Source of the DNA: an uncultured Bacteroidales bacterium
Lineage (GTDB): Bacteria > Bacteroidota > Bacteroidia > Bacteroidales > UBA932
Length of the DNA: 64,000 nucleotides
Direction: 5' to 3'
Assembly (NCBI GenBank): GCA_905235675.1
Contig: CAJONC010000003.1
Location: forward strand, 1 to 64,000
Part shown: in pieces, positions 7,984-16,264 of the stretch
Layout of the letters: each line of letters opens with the position of its first letter
How positions within the stretch are numbered: position 1 is the first letter of the stretch
Made by a program: the position numbers and the translations under genes
Notes under the pieces: generated by a model
Databases searched by the model: none
Seen by the model: the letters and a program-made list of their open reading frames with translations, nothing else
What the model was told of the DNA's origin: nothing

Positions 7984-10781
7984 AGTTTGATCCGGCAAGT
8001 GAGACCATAGTAGAAGGCCGGGGTGAAGATGGCGGAAACGCCTGTGGCCCAACTCTTCCTGTACGGTCTTGCGTTGGTGAAATTATTGGCGAAGAAGGAA
8101 AGTGAGACATGCTTCCCTATTTCCTTGGTAAGGCTCAGATTGGCGCTGACATAAGGGTCGTAGCCGTCGAGCGCGAAGGTGTAGATGTTGCCCGAACGGA
8201 GAATCAGCCGCTGCAGGGCAGGGTCGTCGGCACATTCTGCCGTCCAAGGGTGTTCCACGCCGTCAAGGTCGAGGTATGACGAGGGATATATGGCGGTGTA
8301 ACTGTTTCCTTCATAGATGTTTCCACCTGTCGGTGCCAGCGTTGCACCATCGACGGTAATCGCCCTTGTGGAGAGGTTCTGCGCGTTGCGAAGCAGGGTA
8401 GCCTCTACCCGCAGCGTCACGATCAGGCGTACCTCCGGGATGTGGGTAATGGCGGTTAGGTTGGCATCGAGATAGTCCGTGCGCCTGCCGCTCGCCACGG
8501 AGGTGCCGCCGGGGTAAATGCCCACATATTCAAAGGAACGGTTCGGCAGCGAGGAATGTGTCCAGCCGTTCTGATAATAGGCTACCGGCGCCTCATTCAT
8601 AAATTGCGTACGCGTGTAAGCGCCGTCAAGACGCAGTTTCGTGCGGATTACGGGAATCTCCGGGAAATCGGCAGTCAGTTCGACGCCATAGCGGAAGATG
8701 TCGGCACCGCTGCGCTGATACCGTTTGCCGGCGAAGCTCCTGTCGGTCACCAGGACGTTCATCGGCGTGTAATAATCGTCATCGCTTCCGCGAAGAAAGA
8801 CCTCGCCGGTCTGGTGATCCGTTACGACAACGGGTACCTGCGGGACCGTATATCCTTCGGGCAGCTCCAACACCTTGTAGGAGAAAGGGGTATAATGCAG
8901 CGCGAACTCGTATGGGTCACGCGTGACATTGCGGAAACCGGCTACGGAGAACCGCCAGCCCTTGAAATCGAGATCGACCCCAATCTCGGCGTTGCTGTTG
9001 CACTGCCATTTCAAATCGGGGTTATATTCCATTGTAAACGGTTGGGTATAATAGATATACGTACTTTCTGCACCGTGGGACAGACCGAAGGTAAGGATAT
9101 CCCTGTATTCCTGACGCGGGAAGAGCACATAGAATGACGGGAGCTTGCTGGTGATGCCCCATCCGCCACGGATGGAAACGGCCTTGGAAAAGTTCCAGCG
9201 GGCATTGAGCCGAGGCGAGAAGGTCTGTAGGTTTTTATACTGCGTTCCGGCGATGAAAGCATGTTCCCAGCGCAGCCCGGCGCTCATTTCGAGGCTGGTC
9301 TTGCCGACGGGCACGGAGAGTTTTTCTTCGGCGTAGGCCGCGAGATTGTGGAGGTAAGGGTAGTCGGTGTAGGGGCGGGGACGGTAGCCGTTTGCGGCGA
9401 GGGCAGGGTCTTCGTAGTATTCGCCCCGGCCGATGTTGCCGTCAGCCTTCCATTGCACACCGGCCTTCAGCACGCTCTTGACGGCGCCGAAGTGGTGGAG
9501 CCAGTCGTATTTGAGGGCGGCGGCGTAGTCGAGCTCGCGGGAGTCGGAGATGCGGTCGGCGTAGAACGTGAGCGGGAGCGCGGTGGCGGCCCAGTAGCCT
9601 TCCTCTTCGGCGTGGACGGCGGGCTGCATCGATGCGAATGAATTGTAAAGATGATCGAGCGTGCGCGTGTCGTGATAATACAGGGAGGCTTCGAAGCTGA
9701 GGTTGGTGGCCCAGGAACGGTTCAGGAGCCAGGTGAGCCTGGCGTGGGAGGTGACGAGGTTGTCGTTTGCCTTGGTGTACTGGTTGGAGAAGACGTCGGG
9801 GTCGTCCTTGCTGTTCATCCCGCCGATGTTGCCGCCCAGCCCGGCTTCGAGCCGGAGCACTTTGGCGAAGGTCTGTGTGTATTCCGCGGAGAGCCCGCCG
9901 CGGGTGTAGGAGGTGTAGGGCGAGGTGAGCTTGGCGGTGGCGCGGGCCCATTCGCCGCTGAGGTTGAGCACGCCGCCGCCGATGGCTACGCCCTTGGAGA
10001 GGGCGGCGTTGTAGGTCTTGGGGTTGACGGAAAAGACGATGTTGAAGGGTGTCTGGCCCTGTTTTGTGCGGATTCGGACCATTCCGCTGCCGAGGTCGCC
10101 GTATTCCGCGGAGGGCACGCCGGCCACGATTTCGACGGACTCGATGTTCTCGACCTGGATGCTGCGGGTGTCGACGCCGGCCAGGGCGTCAAAGCTGGCG
10201 TTGTCGCCCATCCGCACGCCGTTGACCTCGATGGCGGTGGAGAAGGCGGCGTTGCCGGCGGTGGAGCCGCCGCCGCGCACTACGAGCTCCGAGGGTTGGG
10301 TGAGGTCGGGGTTGATGGTCTTTCCGCCGGGCAGAAGGGCCGCAATATTGGATACACCGGAGATTTGCAGGTGGTCGAGGGCCTGCCGGCCGATGGTCTG
10401 GGTGGTGTTGAGCTCATCCTTGGACAGCTGGGCGGTGACGACGGCTTCGCTCAGGGCCAGGCTCTCTTCGCTGAGGAGCCATACCTTGTCTTTCATATCG
10501 GAGCGGATCGTCAGCTGTTCGCGGAGGGTGACATAGCCGACGCACTGGATTTCCAGTACATACGTGCCGGAAGATATGCCCTGCATGGCGAAGCGGCCTT
10601 TGTCGTCGGAGACGGTCCAGAGGGCGCCCTCATCCAGCAGGACCACCGCTTCGGGGACAGGGGTGCGCCCGTCGGCGTCCAGTACGCTGCCGGAGAGGGT
10701 GAAGCGTCCGGAACCTTTCTGCGCGAAAGCGGTGTGGCAGAGCAGGAAACACGCAAGCAATATGAACAGCTCCTTTCTCAT
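7980..10781 (-). CDS. TonB-dependent receptor with carboxypeptidase-regulatory N-domain
   Basis: A 933-residue outer-membrane active transporter. A signal peptide (ending TAFAQ) is followed by a CarboxypepD_reg-like domain ('TLSGSVLDADGRTPVPEAVV', residues about 25-110). The plug follows ('LVVRGGGSTAGNAAFSTAIE', 'VEIVAGVPSAEYGDLGSGMV') and then a 22-strand-type barrel ending 'FYYGLTCRIKL' with the terminal aromatic strand. It lacks the SusC-type signature stretch and no SusD partner follows; DUF4876 takes that place. It is the first gene of a four-gene operon. The substrate could be a metal complex, peptide or cofactor, and nothing in the sequence decides this. Confidence 0.88.
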   Translation of the reverse strand: MRKELFILLACFLLCHTAFAQKGSGRFTLSGSVLDADGRTPVPEAVVLLDEGALWTVSDDKGRFAMQGISSGTYVLEIQCVGYVTLREQLTIRSDMKDKVWLLSEESLALSEAVVTAQLSKDELNTTQTIGRQALDHLQISGVSNIAALLPGGKTINPDLTQPSELVVRGGGSTAGNAAFSTAIEVNGVRMGDNASFDALAGVDTRSIQVENIESVEIVAGVPSAEYGDLGSGMVRIRTKQGQTPFNIVFSVNPKTYNAALSKGVAIGGGVLNLSGEWARATAKLTSPYTSYTRGGLSAEYTQTFAKVLRLEAGLGGNIGGMNSKDDPDVFSNQYTKANDNLVTSHARLTWLLNRSWATNLSFEASLYYHDTRTLDHLYNSFASMQPAVHAEEEGYWAATALPLTFYADRISDSRELDYAAALKYDWLHHFGAVKSVLKAGVQWKADGNIGRGEYYEDPALAANGYRPRPYTDYPYLHNLAAYAEEKLSVPVGKTSLEMSAGLRWEHAFIAGTQYKNLQTFSPRLNARWNFSKAVSIRGGWGITSKLPSFYVLFPRQEYRDILTFGLSHGAESTYIYYTQPFTMEYNPDLKWQCNSNAEIGVDLDFKGWRFSVAGFRNVTRDPYEFALHYTPFSYKVLELPEGYTVPQVPVVVTDHQTGEVFLRGSDDDYYTPMNVLVTDRSFAGKRYQRSGADIFRYGVELTADFPEIPVIRTKLRLDGAYTRTQFMNEAPVAYYQNGWTHSSLPNRSFEYVGIYPGGTSVASGRRTDYLDANLTAITHIPEVRLIVTLRVEATLLRNAQNLSTRAITVDGATLAPTGGNIYEGNSYTAIYPSSYLDLDGVEHPWTAECADDPALQRLILRSGNIYTFALDGYDPYVSANLSLTKEIGKHVSLSFFANNFTNARPYRKSWATGVSAIFTPAFYYGLTCRIKL

Positions 10782-10797
10782 CGTTCTTTTTCTACTG

Positions 10798-10805
10798 CAA
10801 AGTTA
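10798..10805 (-). promoter_or_regulatory. Putative -7 box (TAACTTTG) for the TonB receptor operon
   Basis: Read on the minus strand, TAACTTTG fits TAnnTTTG and lies 16 bases before the receptor ATG. A well-spaced TTG at -33 is not seen. Confidence 0.4.
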
Positions 10806-10857
10806 ATCATAGTTTTGGGGAAAATTAATCCCAAAATGTAATGATTTTGCAGGACGA

Positions 10858-10993
10858 CATGAGCAAGAACACAGCAAAAGGCCAACCACAGAGCACTCTC
10901 CAGGAGGGCCAGAGCGGTTCTACGGATGATGTCAACGTTCTTAGCGCACATATTGAGGAGTTGGAGGAGCAGCTCCGGCATGAAAAGATGCGG
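10858..10993 (+). pseudogene. Possible remnant of an IS3-type transposase OrfA coiled coil
   Basis: A short frame starting MSKNTAKGQPQS contains 'IEELEEQLRHEKMR', which resembles the C-terminal leucine-zipper of Bacteroidetes IS3-family OrfA proteins. It then loses sense. Neither a DDE domain nor terminal inverted repeats were found nearby. The rest of the gap 10782-11135 holds nothing else recognisable, apart from a minus-strand open stretch described in the findings. The call is weak. Confidence 0.25.
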
Positions 10994-11135
10994 GTATTCT
11001 GCCTGAATAGACCATGGACAATTTGCAGGATGGAGAAATCCAGCGCCTCAGCCACATCTGCATATTCATCCACGTATGAACCTAGAATCTTGTAGCGGCC
11101 TTCGTTGATATAATACTCATTATAAGGGATTTCCG

Positions 11136-11422
11136 CTGTAGGTCCTCCTTGAAACGCAAGGACCTACAGCACTTTTCTGGGTTTTCTGCTATAGGTCTCC
11201 CTTGAAATGCAAGGACCTACAGCACTTTTCTGGGTTTTCTGCTGTAGGTCCTCCTTGAAACGCAGGGACCTATTGCGTTTTTCTGGGATATCTGCTCTAG
11301 GTCTCCCTTGAAATGCAAGGACCTACAGCACTTTTCTGGGTTTTCTGCTATAGGCCCCCCTTGAAACGCAGGGACCTACAGCACTTTTCTGGGTTTTCTG
11401 CTATAGGTCTCCCTTGAAATGC
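11136..11422. repeat. 53-bp tandem repeat, five full copies plus a partial sixth, each a hairpin
   Basis: Copies begin at 11136, 11189, 11242, 11295, 11348 and 11401, an exact 53-base period; the sixth breaks off near 11422. Each unit is CTGTAGGTCC, a 14-base middle, GGACCTACAG, then the 19-base linker CACTTTTCTGGGTTTTCTG. The middle itself holds CCTTG/CAAGG, so each unit can fold into a roughly 13-bp stem with a three-base bulge. Linker and arms are both conserved, so this is a tandem repeat and not a CRISPR array. Confidence 0.9.
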
Positions 11423-11433
11423 ATAGCCGGCGC

Positions 11434-11621
11434 CAGTGAGCGGATAAGGGGGCGGCGCCCCCTCAACTTGAGCAGGCGCAGCCTGCGAAGGCGCGCCTCA
11501 GCGCGCCCGGCGGTGCGGGCATTTTGGCGCTTAGCGACAAAATGTGGGAGCAAGGAGCCGCGGGGGTAGCGAACAATAGCGTCAGCGTCAGTGAGCGGAT
11601 AAGGGGGCAGCGCCCCCTCAA
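11434..11621. repeat. Pair of GC-rich direct repeats, 155 bp apart
   Basis: CAGTGAGCGGATAAGGGGGC is followed by an R (G or A) and GCGCCCCCTCAA; it occurs at 11434-11466 and again at 11589-11621, with one mismatch. Each copy holds its own palindromic GGGGGC..GCGCCCCC core. Between them the sequence is GC-rich (GCGCGCC runs) with no supported ORF. It is probably intergenic repeat debris next to the tRNA. Confidence 0.7.
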
Positions 11622-11622
11622 A

Positions 11623-11654
11623 ACGAAGGAAGACCAGCGAAATGCTGGTCTTCC
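11623..11654 (-). terminator. Intrinsic terminator after rplS-tRNA-Arg
   Basis: The stem GGAAGACCAGC / GCTGGTCTTCC is 11 bp and perfect, with a five-base loop. On the minus strand it is followed by TTCGTTTT. It lies just past the 3' end of the tRNA and would end the rplS-tRNA transcript. Confidence 0.75.
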
Positions 11655-11658
11655 TGAG

Positions 11659-11732
11659 TGACTCCTGCAGGACTCAAACCTGCAACCTTTTGATCCGTAG
11701 TCAAATGCTCTATTCAATTGAGCTAAGGAGCC
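11659..11732 (-). tRNA. tRNA-Arg (anticodon ACG)
   Basis: The reverse complement folds as a 74-base cloverleaf. The acceptor is GGCTCCT/AGGAGTC with one G-U pair. The D arm is GCTC..GAGC, the anticodon stem TTTGA/TCAAA with loop CTACGGA (anticodon ACG), and the T arm GCAGG/CCTGC with loop TTTGAGT. CCA is not encoded. A34 would be deaminated to inosine to read CGU/CGC/CGA arginine codons. It sits 31 bases downstream of rplS on the same strand and probably shares its transcript. Confidence 0.93.
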
Positions 11733-11763
11733 GGGATGTATTTCTCCAAACTTCTACCCTGGA

Positions 11764-12135
11764 CTACTCTGCCTTCTTGGTGTAGGCGCGCTCCTTGATG
11801 CGGGCCTTCTTGCCGGCGAGGTTGCGGAGGTAGAAGATGCGTGCGCGACGGACCTTGCCGTACTTGTTGACAGTGATGCTGTCGATGAAGGGTGACTGGT
11901 AGGGGAAAATCCTTTCAACTCCGATACCGCTGGAAACCTTGCGGACTGTGAAGGTGCGGGTGTAGGGAGTTGCACCGCTTATCTGGATAACCACTCCACG
12001 GAAATCCTGGAGGCGGAATTTGTCACCTTCCTTGATTTTGTAGGTGACGGTGATGGTGTCACCGGCCTTGAAATCAGGATAATTGGCTACGTTCTCGTTC
12101 GCGAACGACTTTTCAACTACATTCAATAAATCCAT
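11764..12135 (-). CDS. rplS: 50S ribosomal protein L19
   Basis: A 123-residue protein with the full L19 pattern: 'FKAGDTITVTYKIKEG', 'RLQDFRGVVIQISG', 'FTVRKVSSGIGVERIFPYQS' and 'GKVRRARIFYLRNLAGKKAR'. L19 sits at the 30S-50S interface. The length is normal for Bacteroidetes (115-125). A strong promoter with perfect spacing lies about 70 bases upstream. The tRNA-Arg gene follows closely on the same strand. Confidence 0.97.
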   Translation of the reverse strand: MDLLNVVEKSFANENVANYPDFKAGDTITVTYKIKEGDKFRLQDFRGVVIQISGATPYTRTFTVRKVSSGIGVERIFPYQSPFIDSITVNKYGKVRRARIFYLRNLAGKKARIKERAYTKKAE

Positions 12136-12205
12136 AACTACTTTTCGGTCTTATGCAGGCAGCATCACCGAACCGTTCAGTGAGAGGCTGCTGATTTGTG
12201 GACCG

Positions 12206-12235
12206 CAAAGATAAAAACTTTTTCCGAGTACACAA
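12206..12235 (-). promoter_or_regulatory. Promoter of rplS (TTG-N19-TATCTTTG)
   Basis: On the minus strand TTG at 12235-12233 is followed by exactly 19 bases and TATCTTTG at 12213-12206, matching both elements of the Bacteroidetes housekeeping promoter. Transcription would start near 12199, leaving a leader of about 60 bases. Confidence 0.75.
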
Positions 12236-12245
12236 AATTATTTTT

Positions 12246-13430
12246 CTAAAAATATTGGCTTTCCTTCTCGAAGAGGTTTTTGTCTTCGCGTGTAGGGTCG
12301 GGCTTTATCGCGGATGAGGCCGCCAGTTTTTCGACGGCTTCCTTGTCGGAACCCTTGAGTTTGCGGGGAATCCATACGAGAATTTTTACGTAAAGGTCGC
12401 CGCTGCCATATCCGTTGACGGAAGGAAGGCCTTTTCCGCGAAGCCTCTGGACAGTTCCCGACTGGGTGCCGGGCTCAAGTTTGAGTTTGTATGTGCCGTC
12501 GAGGCAGGGGATGCTCAGCTCGGTTCCGAGAATCGCGTCGGTTACCGATATCACCCTGGTATAGAACAGATTCTGCCCGTCCCTCTTGAACTGGGAGTGC
12601 TGAAGTTCTTCCACCACCAGCAGCAGGTCGCCGTTGATTCCTCCCCTCGGGGCCGCATGGCCTTCGCCGCGTACGGTTATCTGCATTCCGTTCTCCACTC
12701 CGGCGGGGATATGCACGCGCACCGTCTCCTTCTTCCTCTCCAGCCCCGTTCCGCCGCATTTGCGGCAGGGATTGTTCACGATTTTGCCCTCCCCGTTGCA
12801 CTGGGGACAGGTGGAATAGGTCATCGTGCGCCCGAAAATGGAATTCGCCATCTGGGATACCTGACCGCTGCCTTTGCAACTGGGGCAGGTCTTGATGTCG
12901 GATTCGTTTTTGGTGCCGCGGCCGTTGCATTCGGAGCAGGGGCGGTTGCGCTCTATGCTCACTTCCTTGTCGCAGCCGGTGCGTATCTCTTCAAGGGTTA
13001 GCCTCACGCGGGTGCGGATGTCGCGTCCGCGCATTACCCTGGGGCCTCTCTGGCTGCCTCCGCCGCCGAAACTGAATCCGCTTCCGAAGTCGAATCCGCC
13101 TCCGAAATTGAATCCGCCCCCGAACAAATTGTTCAGGAGGTCGTTCAGGCTGCCGAATCCCTGGCTGAAATCGGGCCCTGACGCACCGTCGACTCCGGCA
13201 AAGCCGAACTGGTCATACTTCGCCTTCTTCTGCGGATCCGAGAGGACGGAATAGGCTTCGGAAGCTTCCTTGAACTTTTCTTCCGCGGTCTTCCTCTCCT
13301 CGTCGGTGCCGCTGACCCAGCGGTCGGGATGCCACTTCAGCGCAGCCTTGCGGTACGCCTGCTTTATGTCGTCTTCCGAGGCATTTTTCTGTATGCCAAG
13401 GACCTCGTAATAATCTCTTTTCTCTGCCAT
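12246..13430 (-). CDS. dnaJ: Chaperone DnaJ (Hsp40)
   Basis: A 394-residue type I J-protein that delivers substrates to DnaK and stimulates its ATPase. The J domain covers residues 1-78 with the HPD motif in 'LKWHPDRWV'. A G/F-rich linker follows ('GGGFNFGGGFDFGSGFSFGG'). Four zinc-binding CxxCxGxG repeats run from 'CSECNGRG' to 'CRKCGGTG' (about 158-220). The client-binding C-terminal domains come next. The J domain has a short extra segment 'VSGTDEERKTAEE' between helices II and III, common in Bacteroidetes. It follows grpE with a three-base gap, so the two form an operon. Confidence 0.97.
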   Translation of the reverse strand: MAEKRDYYEVLGIQKNASEDDIKQAYRKAALKWHPDRWVSGTDEERKTAEEKFKEASEAYSVLSDPQKKAKYDQFGFAGVDGASGPDFSQGFGSLNDLLNNLFGGGFNFGGGFDFGSGFSFGGGGSQRGPRVMRGRDIRTRVRLTLEEIRTGCDKEVSIERNRPCSECNGRGTKNESDIKTCPSCKGSGQVSQMANSIFGRTMTYSTCPQCNGEGKIVNNPCRKCGGTGLERKKETVRVHIPAGVENGMQITVRGEGHAAPRGGINGDLLLVVEELQHSQFKRDGQNLFYTRVISVTDAILGTELSIPCLDGTYKLKLEPGTQSGTVQRLRGKGLPSVNGYGSGDLYVKILVWIPRKLKGSDKEAVEKLAASSAIKPDPTREDKNLFEKESQYF

Positions 13431-13433
13431 CGT

Positions 13434-13976
13434 TTATGCTCCTACTACTACTTTTGCATAGCGGAGAACCTTGCCTCCAAGGGTGTAACCTGTCTGTACC
13501 ACGTCGATCACCGTGCCCTTCTGTTCGGGGGTTGGTGCGGGGAACTGGGTCACCGCTTCGTGGAAATCGACGTCGAACTTGGCGCCTTTCGCGTCAATCA
13601 CTTCCAGGCCCCTGGTCTTCAGGTACTCCATCAATTTATTGTATATCAGCGCAGTGCCTTCTTTCGCGGCTTCGTCGGACGATTTTGCGAGCAGTTCCAT
13701 GGCCCTTTCGCAGTCGTCCAGAACGGGAAGCAGGCCCTTGATGGTGTCGGCGGATGCCGAGTTTACCAGGGCGAGACGCTCTTCGGCGCTGCGGCGGCGG
13801 AATGTCTCGAATTCCGCCATAAGGCGCAGATAGTCTTCGTGTTCCTTCGCGAGCTTACTGTTCAGGTCGTCGACGGTCTTCCTGAGTTCTGCGTTTTCCT
13901 TGCTTTCTTTATTTTCCTTTACTTCTTTTTTGACGGTCTTTGCGGTCTTCCCGGCCTTTTCTGTTTTTTCTGCCAT
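13434..13976 (-). CDS. grpE: Nucleotide exchange factor GrpE
   Basis: The start is placed at MAEKTEKAG (second ATG of the track ORF), because the first ATG at 14003 would lie inside the TATCTTTG promoter box. The result is 180 residues. A lysine/glutamate-rich N-terminal coil ('KTVKKEVKENKESKENAEL') leads into the long dimer helix. The beta domain follows ('GLEVIDAKGAKFDVDFHEAV', 'DVVQTGYTLGGKVLRYAKV'), which is the GrpE signature. It releases ADP from DnaK. dnaJ follows immediately; dnaK is not in this window. Confidence 0.96.
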   Translation of the reverse strand: MAEKTEKAGKTAKTVKKEVKENKESKENAELRKTVDDLNSKLAKEHEDYLRLMAEFETFRRRSAEERLALVNSASADTIKGLLPVLDDCERAMELLAKSSDEAAKEGTALIYNKLMEYLKTRGLEVIDAKGAKFDVDFHEAVTQFPAPTPEQKGTVIDVVQTGYTLGGKVLRYAKVVVGA

Positions 13977-14000
13977 AATTTTCAGTATCTCTACACGCCA

Positions 14001-14008
14001 CAAAGATA
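14001..14008 (-). promoter_or_regulatory. Putative -7 box (TATCTTTG) for grpE-dnaJ
   Basis: The minus-strand TATCTTTG lies 24 bases before the chosen grpE ATG. The nearest upstream TTG leaves only a 14-base spacer, so the -33 element is uncertain. It supports the downstream start choice for grpE. Confidence 0.5.
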
Positions 14009-14072
14009 ATCAAAAGTTCTGCCAAGCCGGTAAAATTGACATATTGTCAAAATTATTCATTAAATTTGTGAT

Positions 14073-15362
14073 ATGAAGAAAATTCTTGCAGCAATCAATA
14101 TTTTCCTGCTGGCCGGCCTGGCATGCATGGCGCAGGTCAATGCAGAGCTTGACCGGATGATAACAGGGCATCACGAGGTTGCAGGCCTCACGGTATGTCC
14201 CTACGAACTCAATCCCGCCTTCGGCGATTTCACCGACACCAAGGCTCCCAAAGGTTACAAGCCCGTGTATATAAGCCATTACGGAAGGCACGGCAGCCGT
14301 TCTTCATGGGACCGCGAAACCTACGGCAAGCTGATTTCCATACTCGAACAGGCGAAAGAAGCCGGAGTGCTGAGCGCAAGCGGGGATTCCCTGCTGCATG
14401 AAACGCGCCTCATACTCGAAGCCACCGCCGGCATGGACGGACGCCTGACTTACCGCGGACAAAGGGAGCACAGGGGCATAGCTTCGCGCATGTACAGGCG
14501 CTACCGCGGAGTATTCCGCAACGGCAGCAGGTATGTAAGGGTGCTTTCGAGCGAAGTTCCGCGCTGCCTCGTGAGCATGGCGGCTTTCACCGGAGAACTC
14601 AGCAGGCTCGATCCGTCGCTGAGCTTCAATATGGACTGCGGATCCGAGATTCAGAAGATGGTGGACAACGGAGCGAGCAATGAAGCCAACACTATACGCA
14701 GGACTGTCCTGGATTCGCTGCGCTCGGCCATGGACCCCGACCTCGAACCTATGATGAAGAGGCTTTTCACCGACACGGATGCGGCGGAAAAAATAGTGGA
14801 TAGTCCGCTATACCTTTCCAGATACATTTATTATACCGCAAGGATAGCCCCATCCTTCGATTTCGACTTCGATACCTACCGTTTCCTTGATGACGAACTT
14901 ATCTGTCTCTGGTCTGAACATACCAACCTCAGCATCTATCTCGGCCAGTGCAATTCCGAACTCCTGGGCGACGACCGCATGCCGCGTACCGAGCCCATGA
15001 TCGGCAACATAGTGGCATTCGCCGATGAAGCCCTGGCGATCGGCAATGTCGCGGCCGACCTTCGTTTCGGGCACGACTATCCCCTGCTTGCACTGTGCAG
15101 CCGCATCGGACTCGAAGGGGTGGGGGAAAGGTATTCGGTGGATGAAGCGCGGAGAAACTTCATCACAACGCTATACAGCCCCTTCGCGGGGAACCTCCAG
15201 ATGATATTCTACAAGGGCCGCAAGTCCTCGGATCCGGTACTCGTGAAGTTCCTCGTCAATGAAAAAGAAAGTTCAATTCCCGCGCTTGAAAGCGTGGAAG
15301 GCCCTTATTACGAATGGGATAAGGTAAAAGAACATCTGCAATCAACTAAAATCAGCAAATAA
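14073..15362 (+). CDS. Secreted histidine-type acid phosphatase (branch 2, phytase/MINPP-like)
   Basis: A 429-residue protein with signal peptide MKKILAAINIFLLAGLACMAQ. The catalytic motif of the histidine acid phosphatase branch is 'YISHYGRHGSRSSW' (RHGxR), where the His is phosphorylated. The C-terminal proton donor region is 'LRFGHDYPLLALC' (HD). The family removes phosphate from inositol phosphates or sugar phosphates in the periplasm. Bacteroides relatives include the MINPP phytase, but specificity cannot be read here. The stop codon overlaps the ribokinase ATG by one base (TAATG), so the two are coupled: a periplasmic phosphatase with a sugar kinase. Confidence 0.85.
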   Translation: MKKILAAINIFLLAGLACMAQVNAELDRMITGHHEVAGLTVCPYELNPAFGDFTDTKAPKGYKPVYISHYGRHGSRSSWDRETYGKLISILEQAKEAGVLSASGDSLLHETRLILEATAGMDGRLTYRGQREHRGIASRMYRRYRGVFRNGSRYVRVLSSEVPRCLVSMAAFTGELSRLDPSLSFNMDCGSEIQKMVDNGASNEANTIRRTVLDSLRSAMDPDLEPMMKRLFTDTDAAEKIVDSPLYLSRYIYYTARIAPSFDFDFDTYRFLDDELICLWSEHTNLSIYLGQCNSELLGDDRMPRTEPMIGNIVAFADEALAIGNVAADLRFGHDYPLLALCSRIGLEGVGERYSVDEARRNFITTLYSPFAGNLQMIFYKGRKSSDPVLVKFLVNEKESSIPALESVEGPYYEWDKVKEHLQSTKISK

Positions 15363-16264
15363 TGGAAAAGAAAAAAATTCTGGTAATCGGCAGCAGCAAT
15401 ACCGATATGACCGTAAAGACCAAGGCCCTCCCGCTTCCCGGCGAGACGGTGCTTGGAGGTGAATTTGTGATGGGCCCCGGCGGAAAGGGCGCAAACCAGG
15501 CCGTGGCCGCCTGCAGGCTGGGAGGAGACGTCTCCTTCATCTGCAAGGTGGGACGCGACGTATTCGGCGACAATGCCCGCCGCCAGTATGAGGGCGAGGG
15601 ACTCGACATCAGCGGTGTGCTCTATTCCGAAAAACCTTCGGGCGTGGCGCTGATTACAGTCGACGAGTCCGCGGAGAACTGCATAGTGGTGGCTTCCGGA
15701 GCCAACGGCGACGTGACCGAGGAAGATATCGAAAAGTCGAGGGCCGCGATCGAGGCCGCGGACATCCTCCTTCTCCAGCTGGAAATCCCCATCCCCGCAG
15801 TGCTCAAGGCCGCGAAGATAGCAAGCGAAGCCGGCGCCTACGTGGTGCTGAATCCCGCTCCCATGGCGGAACTCCCCGAAGAGATATGGCCCTGCATCTC
15901 GCTTATCACTCCCAACGAGACCGAACTCGCCATCTTCTCGGGACAGACCGTCACCGACGAAGCCTCGGCCTCCGAGGCGGTCAAGGCTCTCCAGTCCAAG
16001 GGAGTTAAGGATGTAATCGTTACCATGGGATCCAAGGGATCGCTCATCTGCAATGGCGAAGGCCGTGACTTCGTGCCCGCCAGGAGGGTGAAGGCCGTGG
16101 ATACCACCGGAGCAGGCGATACATATAGCGGAGCGCTCTGCGTCGCCCTCTCCGAAGGAAAGACTCTGAAGCAGGCTGCGGAATTCGCTACCGCCGCTTC
16201 GGCGCTTCAGGTCCAGAAGATGGGCGCGCAGAACGCTATGCCTTATCGCAAGGACTTAGATTAG
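15362..16264 (+). CDS. rbsK: Ribokinase (PfkB family)
   Basis: A 300-residue sugar kinase. PfkB signature 1 is 'MGPGGKGANQAVAACRLGG' and signature 2, with the catalytic Asp, is 'DTTGAGDTYSGALCVALS'. The opening 'ILVIGSSNTDMTVKTKALPL' is the ribokinase-type substrate lid region. It phosphorylates ribose at O5 in the cytoplasm. It is coupled to the upstream phosphatase, which suggests salvage of sugar from phosphorylated compounds, perhaps nucleotides, and the neighbouring purine operon agrees with that. Its end converges with the NCS2 permease by nine bases. Confidence 0.9.
   Translation: MEKKKILVIGSSNTDMTVKTKALPLPGETVLGGEFVMGPGGKGANQAVAACRLGGDVSFICKVGRDVFGDNARRQYEGEGLDISGVLYSEKPSGVALITVDESAENCIVVASGANGDVTEEDIEKSRAAIEAADILLLQLEIPIPAVLKAAKIASEAGAYVVLNPAPMAELPEEIWPCISLITPNETELAIFSGQTVTDEASASEAVKALQSKGVKDVIVTMGSKGSLICNGEGRDFVPARRVKAVDTTGAGDTYSGALCVALSEGKTLKQAAEFATAASALQVQKMGAQNAMPYRKDLD

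Noticed and set aside
9651-10841. 396-residue Gly/Val-rich plus-strand ORF
   Set aside because: Antisense of the TonB receptor; extreme composition and no recognisable domain.
11136-11422. CRISPR array
   Set aside because: The whole 53-base unit, including the linker, is conserved; there are no unique spacers and no cas genes.
11463-11717. 84-residue minus ORF across the tRNA
   Set aside because: It spans the tRNA-Arg and its terminator, so it is not a gene.
14061-14068. TAAATTTG as promoter of the histidine phosphatase gene
   Set aside because: It lies only four bases before the ATG, so transcription would start at or after the start codon. The signal peptide fixes that ATG, so the box is probably chance unless the mRNA is leaderless.
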